A stretch of 64,000 nucleotides of DNA. It comes from Blastococcus saxobsidens DD2 (GTDB taxonomy: Bacteria > Actinomycetota > Actinomycetes > Mycobacteriales > Geodermatophilaceae). This document shows, one piece after another, positions 1 through 10,188 of the stretch. Under the pieces are notes generated by a model. The model was given only the letters and a program-made list of their open reading frames with translations. It was not told where the DNA came from and did no database searches. The stretch covers positions 1 through 64,000 of the forward strand of contig NC_016943.1 in assembly GCF_000284015.1 (NCBI RefSeq). Reading direction: 5' to 3'. The position numbers were made by a program, and so were the translations under genes. Position 1 is the first letter of the stretch. Each line of letters begins with the position of its first letter.

Positions 1-93
1 AGCCGCCCGATCCGTGCTGTGACCAGCAGAGATGCTGTCGCGGCCGCAGCCATGCGCGGGGCCGGCGCACCATCCTGCCGGCCGTGCACAGCC

Positions 94-134
94 TGTGGAC
101 ACCGATGTGGAACACATGCGTGCGTGTGTCCACA
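94..134. promoter_or_regulatory. DnaA-box-like sites upstream of dnaA
   Basis: Two 9-mers, TGTGGACAC at 94–102 (reverse orientation) and GTGTCCACA at 126–134, each differ at one base from the actinobacterial DnaA box TTGTCCACA. They lie 100–140 bp before the dnaA start, where autoregulatory DnaA sites are usual. The match is seen in the sequence; binding is inferred. Confidence 0.45.
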
Positions 135-236
135 ACCGGGGCATCCACCGGTGGATGGCCCGTGGTCCACGGGAAGGCCGGTACGAAGGTGCCGGGAGCG
201 GCCGCGGGGTCGACTGCATGGGGAGGACGACACGGC

Positions 237-2006
237 ATGGCCGATGCCACGCTGGACCTGGCGACGGTCTGGGACCAGATCCGCGAGCGGCTGGCGACCA
301 GCCTCTCCCCGCAGCAGAACGCGATGCTGAACCTCACCCGGCCGCTGGGCCTGGTCGAGGACACCGCGGTGCTCGCCGCGCCCAACGAGTTCACCCAGAC
401 CGTGCTCGAGTCCCGGATGCGCCGGGTGCTGGCCGAGGCGCTGTCGGAGCAGTTCGGCCGGGACATCCGCGTCGCCGTGCAGCTCGAGGACGCACCGGTC
501 GCACCGCCGGCGGATTCCCGCGACGACGAGCCGGTCCGCCGGCCGTGGTCGGCAGCCGAGGCGCAGCGCGCCGAGGAGGACCGCGCCACCCGGGACCGGG
601 CCGACGACGGCCGCAGCGCCTTCGGGGTGCGCACCGACGTCGTGGGAACCGCCGCGCCCTGGGACCGCCATGCCACCGCGGAGCGGCCGGCACCCGCGGA
701 CTTCCCCCCGGTGCGCGAGCTGCACCCGGCCGACGGGCCGCAGCGTCCGCCCGTGGACCGGGGCGCCCCCGAGGACTGGAGCACCACGTGGGGGAGCGGC
801 ACCAGCGACTTCGGCGCCGGCTCCGGTGGCCGCGACTGGGGTGGCGGGGACGACCGCAGCGCCGACGTGCTGCCCTTCGACGTCGACGCGTCGGCGAGCG
901 AACAGCGCCGATCCGGTGGTGGCTCCGGCGCCCGTCCCCGCCGACCGGAGTCCGGCCGGCCGGCCGGGCTGGACCCCGGCCTGAACTCCAAGTACGTCTT
1001 CGACTCCTTCGTCATCGGCAACAGCAACCGGTTCGCCCACGCCGCGGCCGTGGCCGTGGCCGAGGCGCCGGCCCGCGCCTACAACCCGCTGTTCATCTAC
1101 GGGGAGTCCGGGCTGGGCAAGACACACCTGCTGCACGCGATCGGCCACTACGCCGCGCGGATGTTCCCCAACGTGCGGGTGCGGTACGTGAGCACCGAGG
1201 AGTTCACCAACGAGTTCATCAACCTGGTGCACTCCGGCCGGGCCGAGGACTTCCGCCGGCGCTACCGGGACATCGACTTCCTGCTGATCGACGACATCCA
1301 GTTCCTCGAGCGCGCCGAGCGCACGCAGGAGGAGTTCTTCCACACCTTCAACACGCTGCACAACGCCAGCAAGCAGATCGTGATCACCTCCGACCGTCCG
1401 CCGAAGAAGCTGACGACGCTGGAGGACCGGCTGCGCACCCGGTTCGAGTGGGGTCTCATCACCGACGTCCAGGCGCCGGACCTGGAGACCCGCATCGCGA
1501 TCCTGCGGAAGAAGGCCTGGGGCGAGCGGCTGCAGGTGCCCGACCCGGTGCTGGAGTTCATCGCCAGCAAGGTGCAGACGAACATCCGCGAGCTGGAAGG
1601 TGCGCTCATCCGGGTCACCGCGTTCGCCAGCCTCAACAAGCAGCAGGTTGACCTGCCCCTCGCCGAGCTGGTGCTCAAGGACCTGATCAGCGACGAGCAG
1701 GGCCCGCAGATCACCGCCGCGATCATCATGGCCGCCACGGCGGAGTACTTCTCCGTGACGATGGAGGAGCTGCAGGGCACCAACCGCAGCCGGACGCTGG
1801 TCAACGCCCGGCAGATCGCGATGTACCTGTGCCGGGAGCTCACCGAGCTGTCCCTGCCGCGGATCGGGGCCTCCTTCGGCGGCAAGGACCACACCACGGT
1901 CATGCACGCCGTCAAGAAGATCACCAACCTGATGAGCGAGCGACGGGCCACGTACACGCAGGTCACCGAGCTGACCGCACGGATCAAGAGCCGCGCCCGG
2001 CAGTGA
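237..2006 (+). CDS. dnaA: Chromosomal replication initiator DnaA
   Basis: DnaA is the AAA+ ATPase that melts oriC and recruits the replicative helicase. The 589-residue product has an N-terminal domain I (about 1–85), a long acidic and Gly/Pro-rich linker (about 85–240) typical of high-GC actinobacteria, an ATPase domain with Walker A GESGLGKT near residue 288 and Walker B LLIDDIQF near 348, and a C-terminal DNA-binding domain ending with [11 protein letters not shown] near 550. The ATG at 237 is preferred over in-frame starts further upstream because GGGAGGA (221–227) lies just before it and the protein then begins MADATLDL as expected. It is followed by the oriC region and dnaN, the standard arrangement. 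Confidence 0.98.
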   Translation: MADATLDLATVWDQIRERLATSLSPQQNAMLNLTRPLGLVEDTAVLAAPNEFTQTVLESRMRRVLAEALSEQFGRDIRVAVQLEDAPVAPPADSRDDEPVRRPWSAAEAQRAEEDRATRDRADDGRSAFGVRTDVVGTAAPWDRHATAERPAPADFPPVRELHPADGPQRPPVDRGAPEDWSTTWGSGTSDFGAGSGGRDWGGGDDRSADVLPFDVDASASEQRRSGGGSGARPRRPESGRPAGLDPGLNSKYVFDSFVIGNSNRFAHAAAVAVAEAPARAYNPLFIYGESGLGKTHLLHAIGHYAARMFPNVRVRYVSTEEFTNEFINLVHSGRAEDFRRRYRDIDFLLIDDIQFLERAERTQEEFFHTFNTLHNASKQIVITSDRPPKKLTTLEDRLRTRFEWGLITDVQAPDLETRIAILRKKAWGERLQVPDPVLEFIASKVQTNIRELEGALIRVTAFASLNKQQVDLPLAELVLKDLISDEQGPQITAAIIMAATAEYFSVTMEELQGTNRSRTLVNARQIAMYLCRELTELSLPRIGASFGGKDHTTVMHAVKKITNLMSERRATYTQVTELTARIKSRARQ

Positions 2007-2010
2007 CATT

Positions 2011-2108
2011 GCGGTCCTCCGGACCGCCCCGCGGCCACGTGCCGTTCCCCTGGTGCATTGAGCCGCTGCCCATGTCCCGATCGGGAGCCCTCCGGGCCCC
2101 GCGATCGG
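2011..2108. repeat. Intergenic hairpin repeat, copy A
   Basis: Directly after the dnaA stop is the hairpin GCGGTCC-TCC-GGACCGC (2011–2027), then a conserved spacer (with GTGCCGTTCCC and GCCCATGTCCC) and a second hairpin with arms CCGATCG (2077–2083) and CGATCGG (2102–2108) around a CCCTCCGGGCCCC loop. Two related copies lie after the DUF3566 gene at 18904–19097. The paired bases change together between copies, so the structure appears conserved. The first hairpin may also end dnaA transcription. Confidence 0.7.
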
Positions 2109-2315
2109 TCCACCGCGGCTCGCTGCCGTCCCGGCTCCTCCTGCGCCGTCGCCACGGCCCTGCCGGGGCCATGCGCCCTCCCTCGGTCTTCTGCGCGCCC
2201 TTTCCGACCCTCTTCGGAAGCCTCCGGGATGGCGGGGTTGCCGTGACGGTGCGCAGCCGGGCCGATCACCGTCCGGACGGGCGCCGGCCGACGCCCCGCA
2301 CCGGTCGACAAGTCG

Positions 2316-2423
2316 TTGTCCACACCTGTGTGGATCCCTGGGGACGACGGAATCGCCGGTTCTGCGCCCGCCGCCCGCCGGGGCGGGGACGGTCGACGTC
2401 GACAGATCGAGAAGTTGTCCCCA
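2316..2423. promoter_or_regulatory. DnaA boxes in oriC
   Basis: A perfect actinobacterial DnaA box TTGTCCACA is at 2316–2324. The single-mismatch form TTGTCCCCA is at 2415–2423. A reverse-oriented imperfect copy, TGTGGATCC at 2329–2337, sits 4 bp after the first. Confidence 0.7.
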
Positions 2424-3055
2424 GGAATGTGCACAGCTTGGGGGAAAGTCGCGTGCGACCGATCGGCGGCCACCACATCCGGGACGCCGCCCGCTGCACC
2501 CACCCGCGCCGGAACAGCCGCGCCTCCCGGCTGACCTGCGCGAACACCATCGGACCACGCCCCCGGTCGAGCACCGGGCCGCCGGGCACGGCGCACGGCC
2601 GGCGCCCCTGGGGACGCCACGGGGAGAGACAGGGGACAGCAGGTGGACCGACGCGCGCTCCGGTGCACAACCGTCGATCTGTCCACGTGTCGACAACAGG
2701 AGGACGCTGACCGCCCACAACGGGCCAACAGCCCCACTCGGCCGCTGACCTGCGGAAAGGAGCTCGTTCCCCACCTTCCACACGTGTGATGACGAGGATG
2801 AGGGAGTTATCTCGAGAGATTCTTGAACCACACCCTGGGTGGGGACGCTGCGCCGGCAGGGCTTCCGAACGGTCGGCAGCAGGAGCGCCGAACCCATCGA
2901 GGGACCGGGGTTTCCCCACGGGGCACTGCAACAGGCACGATGAGCACCGCACCGGGGCCGTCGCGCTCCGCTGCACGTCGAACACGAGCTCCGGGCCCGC
3001 ACCGGTCACCCCTCGGGTGATCACGGGAACGGACCGAACATGGGTGGGTCGAGAG

Positions 3056-4216
3056 ATGAAGTTCCGGGTGGCACGTGAGGTGCTCGCCGACGCCGTCGCC
3101 TGGACGGCGCGCAGCCTGCCCCCGCGGCCGTCGGTGCCGGTCCTGGCGGGCATCCTGCTCGAGGCCGACGGGAACCTGCTGTCGGTCTCCGGCTTCGACT
3201 ACGAGGTGTCGGCACGCGCCGAGGTCGACGTCCAGACCAGCGAGAGCGGTCGCGTGCTCGTCCCGGGCCGGCTGCTCGCCGAGATCACCCGGGCGCTGCC
3301 CCCGCACCCGGTCGAGATCACCGCCGAGGGCCCGCGCCTGGCCATCACCTGCAGCAACGCGCGCTTCAGCCTGCCGACCCTGCCGGTCGAGGACTACCCC
3401 TCCCTGCCGTCGATGCCGTCCGCCGCGGGCATCGTCGACAGCGACGTCTTCGCCGAGGCGGTGGCACAGGTCGCCATCGCCGCCGGCCGCGACGACACGC
3501 TCCCGATGCTCACCGGTGTCCGCCTGGAGATCGACGACGACCGGATCACGCTGGCCGCCACCGACCGCTACCGCCTCGCCGTCCGCGAGTTCACCTGGCG
3601 GCCGGAGACCTCCGGCCTGTCGGCGGCCGTGCTCGTGCCCGCCCGCACGCTCGCCGAGGCGGCCAAGACGCTGACCAGCGGCCCGGAGATCACGTTGTCG
3701 TTGTCCTCGGGCAGCTCCGGTGAGGGCATCCTGGGCCTGTCCGGCAAGGACCGTCGGACGACGACGCGGCTGCTCGACGCCGAGTTCGTGAAGTACCGCG
3801 CGATCATGCCCAACGAGTCGCTGGCCAACGCCACGCTGCCGGTCGGCCTGTTCACCGACGCCGCCAAGCGGGTCGCGCTGGTCGCCGAGCGCGGTACGCC
3901 GCTGCGCTGCGAGTTCACCCCCGGTCAGGTCACCCTCCGGGCCGGGGGCAGCGACGACGAGGGCCAGGCCGAGGAGCGCTGCGACGTCGACTTCGAGGGC
4001 GAGCCGCTGACCATCGGCTTCAACCCGACATTCCTGCTCGACGGGCTCGCCGCCGTGCACACCGACCACGCGCGGATGGACTTCACCAGCCCGCTCAAGC
4101 CCGCGGTGCTATCCGGCGTCGACGAGCCGTCGACCGACGACGACAAGCCGGCGGCCCCGGCCGCGCCCCCCGGCAGCTACCGGTACCTGATCATGCCGGT
4201 GCGGCTGCCGGGTTGA
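3056..4216 (+). CDS. dnaN: DNA polymerase III beta sliding clamp
   Basis: DnaN forms the ring-shaped clamp that tethers DNA polymerase III to the template. The 386-residue product begins MKFRVAREVLADAVAW and ends with YLIMPVRLPG, which contains the MPVRL-type tail found in clamps. Its length suits three clamp domains of about 125 residues each. The ATG at 3056 was chosen because the reading frame upstream loses similarity to DnaN. The Shine-Dalgarno is weak (GAGAG immediately before). It follows the oriC region, and gnd and recF follow on the same strand. Confidence 0.97.
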   Translation: MKFRVAREVLADAVAWTARSLPPRPSVPVLAGILLEADGNLLSVSGFDYEVSARAEVDVQTSESGRVLVPGRLLAEITRALPPHPVEITAEGPRLAITCSNARFSLPTLPVEDYPSLPSMPSAAGIVDSDVFAEAVAQVAIAAGRDDTLPMLTGVRLEIDDDRITLAATDRYRLAVREFTWRPETSGLSAAVLVPARTLAEAAKTLTSGPEITLSLSSGSSGEGILGLSGKDRRTTTRLLDAEFVKYRAIMPNESLANATLPVGLFTDAAKRVALVAERGTPLRCEFTPGQVTLRAGGSDDEGQAEERCDVDFEGEPLTIGFNPTFLLDGLAAVHTDHARMDFTSPLKPAVLSGVDEPSTDDDKPAAPAAPPGSYRYLIMPVRLPG

Positions 4217-4322
4217 TCGGGCGAACGTCCACGTCACCGGGCCCGGAAGGCGAGACTTCCCCCCGGCGAGCACGATGAGCAGGACCACCACGAGCATGAC
4301 CACGACGACGAAGGGCGGGATC

Positions 4323-5255
<933 letters not shown>

Positions 5256-5276
5256 CCGGACCCGGGACGGCCTGAG

Positions 5277-6455
5277 GTGTACCTCAGGCACCTCCAGGTC
5301 GGCTCCTTCCGCAGCTGGGAGCGGGTGGACCTGGGCCTGCCCCCGGGGCCGACCGTCTTCGTCGGCCGCAACGGGGAGGGCAAGACCAACCTCGTCGAGG
5401 CCGTCGGCTACCTCGCCACCATGAGCAGCCACCGGGTGTCCGGCGACGCGCCGCTGGTGCGGCACGGCGCCGCGCAGGCGGTGGTGCGTGCCGCCCTCCG
5501 CCGTGGTGACCGGGAGCTGCTCGTCGAGGTCGAGATCAACCCCGGGAGGGCCAACCGGGTGCGGGTCAACCGCGGCCCCCTGCCCCGCCCGCGGGAACTG
5601 CTGGGCCTGGTGCGCACCGTGCTGTTCGCACCCGAGGACCTCGCCCTGGTCCGCGGCGACCCCACCGAGCGGCGCCGCTTCCTCGACGAGCTGCTCGCCA
5701 CCCGGACCCCGCGGCTGGCGGGGGTCCGCAGCGACTACGAGCGGGTGCTCAAGCAGCGCAACGCACTGCTGAAGACCGCCCGGCTCGCCCGCGGCAAGGC
5801 CGTGGAGACCCTGGACGTCTGGGACGGGCACCTGACCGACCTCGGCGGTCAGCTCCTGGCCGCCCGGCTCCGGCTCGTCGCCGACCTCGCGCCCTACGTC
5901 GGCGAGTCCTACGCCGGCGTCGCCGGTGACGGTGCCGCCGTGGCGGGGCTCGGCTACAGCTCGACCGTGCCGCTCGCCGGCGACGGCGCGGCCCTGGTCG
6001 CCGGCGCCGAGCTGCCGACGGTGGCCGAGCTCACCGAGGCGATGCGCGCCCGGGTCGCCGAGCGCCGCGGCGACGAGCTGGACCGGGGCATGACGCTGGT
6101 CGGGCCGCACCGCGACGACCTGGTCATCCACCTCGGTCCGGCGCCGGCGAAGGGCTTCGCCAGCCACGGGGAGTCGTGGTCGCTGGCGCTCGCGCTCAAG
6201 CTGGCCACCTTCGCGCTGCTGCGGACCGACGGCGAGGATCCGATCCTGGTCCTCGACGACGTCTTCGCCACCCTCGATACCGAGCGGCGGGCCGCGCTGG
6301 CCGCCGTCGCCCGGTCGGCCGAGCAGACGCTGATCACGGCGGCGGTGATCGACGACGTGCCGGCCGAGCTGCGGTCGACCCGCGTCGAGGTGGGGAACGG
6401 GATGGCGCTGGTGGTCAAGGACGCCGTCCCGGCCGGGAACGGGGAGCCGTCGTGA
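5277..6455 (+). CDS. recF: DNA replication and repair protein RecF
   Basis: RecF is an SMC-like ATPase that helps load RecA at gaps and restart forks. The 392-residue product starts with GTG at 5277 ([14 protein letters not shown]). Walker [10 protein letters not shown] lies near residue 29, the signature region LVGPHRDDL near 275, and Walker [13 protein letters not shown] near 322. Its stop codon (TGA, 6453–6455) lies in the first bases of a 77-bp tandem repeat that separates it from dciA. Confidence 0.96.
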   Translation: MYLRHLQVGSFRSWERVDLGLPPGPTVFVGRNGEGKTNLVEAVGYLATMSSHRVSGDAPLVRHGAAQAVVRAALRRGDRELLVEVEINPGRANRVRVNRGPLPRPRELLGLVRTVLFAPEDLALVRGDPTERRRFLDELLATRTPRLAGVRSDYERVLKQRNALLKTARLARGKAVETLDVWDGHLTDLGGQLLAARLRLVADLAPYVGESYAGVAGDGAAVAGLGYSSTVPLAGDGAALVAGAELPTVAELTEAMRARVAERRGDELDRGMTLVGPHRDDLVIHLGPAPAKGFASHGESWSLALALKLATFALLRTDGEDPILVLDDVFATLDTERRAALAAVARSAEQTLITAAVIDDVPAELRSTRVEVGNGMALVVKDAVPAGNGEPS

Positions 6456-6605
6456 GCGAGCGTGCGAGCTCACCAAGGGGCACAGCAGCGTCGCGAACGC
6501 GGCCGACGAGCGCCAGCGAGGAGGGCCCGTGAGCGAGCGTGCGAGCTCACCAAGGGGCACAGCAGCGTCGCGAACGCGGCCGACGAGCGCCAGCGAGGAG
6601 GGCCC
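6452..6605 (+). repeat. Perfect 77-bp tandem duplication with built-in ribosome-binding site
   Basis: Two identical 77-bp units (6452–6528 and 6529–6605) lie between recF and dciA. Each begins GTGAGCGAGCGTGCGAG, which can fold with the following CTCAC, and ends with GCGAGGAGGGCCC. The last bases give a strong Shine-Dalgarno 5 nt before the next GTG, so the start of each unit, and finally dciA at 6606, is a ready-made start codon. A diverged copy lies in front of fhaB at 48884–48963. Confidence 0.9.
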
Positions 6606-7106
6606 GTGAGCGAGGAGCGCCCGGCGCGGCCCAGCGACATCGCCCGTGCCGCCCTGGAGGCGGCGCGCGCGGCGTCGGCCGCCCGCCCGAAGCCGACCCG
6701 CCGCCGGATCGCCGGCCCGAAGCGTGCCTGGAGCGGTCCGGGACCCGGCGCCGACGACCCGCAGCCGCTGGGCCGGCTGGTGGACTCGCTGGTCAGTCAG
6801 CAGGACTGGTCCTCGCAGACCTTGGTGGGGTCGGTGTTCGGCCGGTGGGACGCGATCGTCGGCCCGGACATCGCCTCCCACTGCCGCCCGGAGACGCTGT
6901 CCGAGGGGGAACTCCTCGTCGTCGCCGAGTCCACGGCGTGGGCCACCCAGCTGCGACTGCTCGCCCCCTCGATCCTGGGCAAGCTGCATGCGCAGGTCGG
7001 CGGGGACGTCGTGACGCGGTTGCGCGTTGTCGGTCCGACGGCCCCGAGCTGGAAGAAGGGCCCGCGCTCGGTGCGCGGGCGGGGGCCCCGCGACACCTAC
7101 GGATGA
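6606..7106 (+). CDS. dciA: DciA-type helicase loader (DUF721)
   Basis: DciA (DUF721) is the helicase operator that helps load DnaB in bacteria lacking DnaC/DnaI. The 166-residue product has a basic Ala-rich N-terminus (about 1–55) and a C-terminal DUF721 fold (about 58–155) with FGRWDAIVGPDIASHC, GELLVVAESTAWATQLRLL and a closing LRVVGPTAPSW. The GTG at 6606 is chosen because AGGAGG in the preceding 77-bp repeat is ideally spaced. Reading further upstream would translate the repeat. Its place between recF and gyrB matches the Rv0004 position in mycobacteria. Confidence 0.92.
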   Translation: MSEERPARPSDIARAALEAARAASAARPKPTRRRIAGPKRAWSGPGPGADDPQPLGRLVDSLVSQQDWSSQTLVGSVFGRWDAIVGPDIASHCRPETLSEGELLVVAESTAWATQLRLLAPSILGKLHAQVGGDVVTRLRVVGPTAPSWKKGPRSVRGRGPRDTYG

Positions 7107-7151
7107 GGCGCCCGGCCGCACAGGGTCGGCGCCGGGGAGGACGATGAGGGC

Positions 7152-8120
7152 ATGAGCAGCCCCCGCGACGGTGACCGGGACGGATTCGACGACGACGGCG
7201 GCGGCGGCTGGCGCGAGCCTCCGCACCTCGGCGACGGTGCCCCCGGCGACGACGAGGACCGCCCCAACTTCGCCGACCGGCGGAAGCAGCCCCGGGACGA
7301 GCCGGTGCCCGGCCAGGCCTGGCAGCCGCCGGGTTGGGACCTGCCCCCGGCCACCCCGCAGCGCCCGGTCCCGCCGCCGCAGGACGCCGCCGGGCCGCAA
7401 AACGCCGCCGGGCCGCAGGACGCGGCTCCACAGGACGCTCCGCCGACGGCTCAGGGGTTCCCGCCACCGGCTCAGGCGCCGGCCCGCGGGGGCGGCCTGT
7501 TCGGCCGCCGCCGGCGCGAACCGACCATCGCCCAGCGGGTGTTCCGCTACGAGGGCGATCCGGTCGGCGCCCAGGGGTGGGCGCTGCAGCAGGGGTGGAC
7601 CGTCTCCGACGGCACCGCTCCGCAGGACGCCGTCCTCGCCGACCTGATCGCGAGCTCACCGGTGCGCGCCACCAAGGACCACCGGGCAGCGAACGTGCTG
7701 CGCGGCCGCGCCGGCACCCTGGATCTGGTCGCGTTCGACGTCGTCTACGCGTCGGGCCGGTACGTCGTCCCCGAGTACGCGATCACCGCCGTCCCGATGC
7801 TGGGTGCCGTGCCGGGTTTCCGGCTCAGCCCCGCCCGGTTCTGGCGGCACGGCACCGGCGGACTGCTGCCGATGCCCAGCGGCGACCCGGCGTTCGACGC
7901 CCGCTGGCTGCTGCTGGCCGCCGAGGACAGCCCGCAGCTGCGCCGGCTCGTCCAGGACCCGGCCGTGCACGGCCTGCTGCTGGGCACCGACGACGGCGAC
8001 GAGTTCTGGTCGGGTGTGGGGCACGTGGCGGCGGTGCGGCCCGACGGGCACCGGCCGCAGCTGCTGGAGCACCACGCCCGCCTGCTGACGGCGCTCGTCG
8101 GTGCCCTCACCGTCGCCTGA
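7152..8120 (+). CDS. Hypothetical protein, Pro/Ala-rich N-terminus
   Basis: I do not recognise a characterised family. The 322-residue product has an acidic then Pro/Gln/Ala-rich, probably disordered N-terminal third (about 1–115) containing an imperfect PQDAAG-like repeat. It then has a folded part (about 120–322) beginning FGRRRREPTIAQRVF. No signal peptide or membrane segment is evident. The ATG at 7152 is preceded by GGGGAGGA. Its last 20 bp overlap the predicted start of the ABC exporter, so the two may be translationally coupled. Confidence 0.8.
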   Translation: MSSPRDGDRDGFDDDGGGGWREPPHLGDGAPGDDEDRPNFADRRKQPRDEPVPGQAWQPPGWDLPPATPQRPVPPPQDAAGPQNAAGPQDAAPQDAPPTAQGFPPPAQAPARGGGLFGRRRREPTIAQRVFRYEGDPVGAQGWALQQGWTVSDGTAPQDAVLADLIASSPVRATKDHRAANVLRGRAGTLDLVAFDVVYASGRYVVPEYAITAVPMLGAVPGFRLSPARFWRHGTGGLLPMPSGDPAFDARWLLLAAEDSPQLRRLVQDPAVHGLLLGTDDGDEFWSGVGHVAAVRPDGHRPQLLEHHARLLTALVGALTVA

Positions 8121-9903
8121 CGCCGGGCCGGTGACCGCCCCGGTCGCGCCCGGGGAACCGGCCGCGCCGGCGGCCGCCGGTCTGCGGGACCTCCTCCCGC
8201 TGCTGCGCCCGCACCGCCGCGCGCTGCTGGTGGCCGCCGGCCTGTCGCTGGTGGGGGCGGCGGCTGCGCTGGCCCAGCCGGCGCTGGTCGCGCACGTCAT
8301 CGAGGTGGTGGGTGCGGGGGAGCCGCTGCTCCCCGCGGTCGGCCTGCTCGTCGTCGTCCTCCTGGTGTCGTCCGCGCTCCGCGCGCTGCAGCAGTTCGTC
8401 CTCCAGCGCACCGCCGAGGGCTTCGTCCTCACCACCCGGCTGGCCTTGACCGACCGGCTGCTGCGCCTGCCGGTGGCGGAGTACGACCGCCGCCGCACCG
8501 GTGACCTGATGTCCCGCGTGGGCTCGGACACCACGCTGCTGCGGGCGACGGTCACCGCCGGGGTGGTGGAGGTCGCCGGATCGGTGGTGGTCGGGGTCGG
8601 CGCCCTCGTCGCCATGGCGGTGGTGGACGTCTGGCTGCTCCTGCTGACGGTGGTCGCCGTCGCGATCGGCGCCTCCACCGCCGTCCTCGCCTCGCGCGGC
8701 GTGCGACGGATGTCCCAGCGCGCCCAGGAGGAGGTGGGCGCGATGACCGCGGCGGTGGAGCGCGCCCTGTCCGCGGTGCGGACGATCCGGGCCAGCGGCG
8801 CGACCACCCGCGAGGCGGCCGCCGTCGGGGCCAGCGCGGAACGGGCCTACGCCGCGGGCGTGCAGGTCGCGCGGCGGGAGGCGCTGGTCTCACCGGCCGG
8901 ATCGATAGCCGTCCAGGGCGCGTTCCTGGCGGTGCTCGGGGTCGGCGGGTACCGGGTGGCCAGTGGCTCGATCGGCGTCGCCGACCTGGTCGCCTTCATC
9001 CTGTACCTGTTCCTGCTGGTCATGCCGCTCGGGCAGCTGATCGGCGCGTGGACGCAGCTGCAGACCGGCCTCGGCGCGCTCACCCGGATCCAGGAGGTGC
9101 TCGGGCTGGACCCGGAGCAGGACGAGCAGCCGGAGCGTCCCGCCGGCGTCGCCCCGACCGCCCGGCCGGGCGCGGCACCGCTGCTCGAGCTCGAGGACGT
9201 CTCGTTCAGCTACCCGGACGGGACGCCGGTGCTCCGCGGCGTCTCCCTCCGGATCGCCCCACGCAGCCGGGTCGCCCTGGTCGGCCCCTCGGGAGCGGGC
9301 AAGTCGACCGTCCTGGCGCTGATCGAGGGGTTCTACCCGGTCGACTCGGGCACGATCCGCTGGGCCGGGACCGACGTGCGCGAGCTGCCGCGGGCCGCGC
9401 TGCGCGCCCGGCTCGGCTACGTCGAGCAGGAGGCCCCCGTCCTGGCGGGGACGGTGCGGGACAACCTGCTCCTCACCCGCCCCGACGCCACCGATCCGGA
9501 GCTGTGGGCGGTCCTCGCCGACGTCGGTCTCACCGAGGTCGTCCGGCGCTCTCCTCGCGGCCTCGACGTCGCGGTCGGTGACGAGGGCGTGCTGCTCTCC
9601 GGCGGGGAGCGCCAGCGCCTGGCCATCGCCCGCTCGCTGCTCGCCCGCCCGGAGCTGCTGCTGCTCGACGAGCCCACCGCCAGCCTGGACGCGCGCAACG
9701 AGAGCCTGCTGCGGGAGACACTGGCGGCGGCGTCGGCCGGCCGGACGCTGCTCGTCGTCGCCCACCGGCTGTCCACGGTCCTCGACAGCGACGAGATCGT
9801 CGTGCTGGACCAGGGCCGGGTCGTCGCCCGTGGCACGCACGCGGAGCTGGTGGACAGCAGCCCGCTCTACCGTGAGCTGGCCGCCGCCCAGCTACTCGTC
9901 TGA
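8101..9903 (+). CDS. ABC transporter, fused permease and ATPase
   Basis: This is a half-transporter of the exporter type that acts as a dimer in the cytoplasmic membrane; its substrate cannot be read from the sequence. The 600-residue protein has an N-terminal six-helix membrane domain (about 25–330) and an ATPase domain (about 365–600). The ATPase has Walker A GPSGAGKST near residue 393, signature LSGGERQRLAIARSL near 499, Walker B LLLLDEPTAS near 518 and H-loop VAHRLST near 553. The GTG at 8101 overlaps the previous gene; a second in-frame GTG at 8131 is an equally possible start. An IS110 element now sits just after the gene. Confidence 0.92.
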   Translation: MPSPSPDAGPVTAPVAPGEPAAPAAAGLRDLLPLLRPHRRALLVAAGLSLVGAAAALAQPALVAHVIEVVGAGEPLLPAVGLLVVVLLVSSALRALQQFVLQRTAEGFVLTTRLALTDRLLRLPVAEYDRRRTGDLMSRVGSDTTLLRATVTAGVVEVAGSVVVGVGALVAMAVVDVWLLLLTVVAVAIGASTAVLASRGVRRMSQRAQEEVGAMTAAVERALSAVRTIRASGATTREAAAVGASAERAYAAGVQVARREALVSPAGSIAVQGAFLAVLGVGGYRVASGSIGVADLVAFILYLFLLVMPLGQLIGAWTQLQTGLGALTRIQEVLGLDPEQDEQPERPAGVAPTARPGAAPLLELEDVSFSYPDGTPVLRGVSLRIAPRSRVALVGPSGAGKSTVLALIEGFYPVDSGTIRWAGTDVRELPRAALRARLGYVEQEAPVLAGTVRDNLLLTRPDATDPELWAVLADVGLTEVVRRSPRGLDVAVGDEGVLLSGGERQRLAIARSLLARPELLLLDEPTASLDARNESLLRETLAAASAGRTLLVVAHRLSTVLDSDEIVVLDQGRVVARGTHAELVDSSPLYRELAAAQLLV

Positions 9904-9937
9904 CCCCGCTGATGATCAGGTGACCTGGTCACCAAGG

Positions 9938-9966
9938 GTCCTGGCTCACGGTCGACGGTGAGCCAG
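9938..9966. terminator. Hairpin downstream of the ABC gene, interrupted by an IS
   Basis: CTGGCTCAC (9941–9949) and GTGAGCCAG (9958–9966) form a perfect 9-bp stem. If the IS between 9967 and 11572 is removed, the arms extend to GTCCTGGCTCAC and GTGAGCCAGGAC, a perfect 12-bp stem around GGTCGACG. It lies between two convergent genes and was probably a bidirectional terminator before the insertion. There is no T-tract, which is common in actinobacteria. Confidence 0.65.
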
Positions 9967-10035
9967 CATCCTTGGCCTTGGCGGCCGCGCGTTCCGCGCT
10001 GAAAATGTGTGTCGGGTCGCCCGCCGACGCCGGTT

Positions 10036-10110
10036 GTCCCTGATCGTGGGAGGTCGTGAGCCAGCAGGGTGCCGAGGGCTGCGCCGTGGGCGCTTCCTTG
10101 TCGCTTCGAG
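10036..10110 (+). ncRNA. Candidate IS110 bridge RNA, target-binding region
   Basis: GTGAGCC within GTGAGCCAG (10056–10064) equals the left target sequence beside the IS (9958–9966). CGCCGT (10082–10087) is the reverse complement of the right flank ACGGCG (11574–11579). Between them GCAG and CTGC can pair, and outside them GGGAG (10048–10052) can pair with CTTCC. This gives an internal loop with a left guide on one side and a right guide on the other, as in the bridge RNA described for IS621. A donor-binding loop was not identified. Confidence 0.45.
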
Positions 10111-10188
10111 CACGCGGATCAGATTGCTCGTCCTGCCCAGCAGTCCTCGCGGGCGGCCCCCCGAGGGGTCGGTGAGAGCGAGGAGGTC

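Larger units (their letters stand above)
2007..3055. other. oriC: Putative oriC (dnaA–dnaN intergenic region)
   Basis: This 1.05 kb gap between dnaA and dnaN holds no convincing gene. A perfect DnaA box TTGTCCACA is at 2316–2324, a one-mismatch box TTGTCCCCA at 2415–2423, and weaker copies at 2329–2337 (reverse) and 2679–2687. A comparatively AT-rich stretch at about 2785–2830 (GAGTTATCTCGAGAG) just before dnaN could be the unwinding element. The first 100 bp after dnaA hold a dispersed repeat with hairpins. Placement is by synteny and box content; no replication data are available. Confidence 0.8.

Noticed and set aside
10069-10188. N-terminal extension of the IS110 transposase to 10069
   Set aside because: AGGAGG directly before ATG 10189 and the family start MVLQEDQ argue for the shorter protein; the extension overlaps the candidate bridge RNA.
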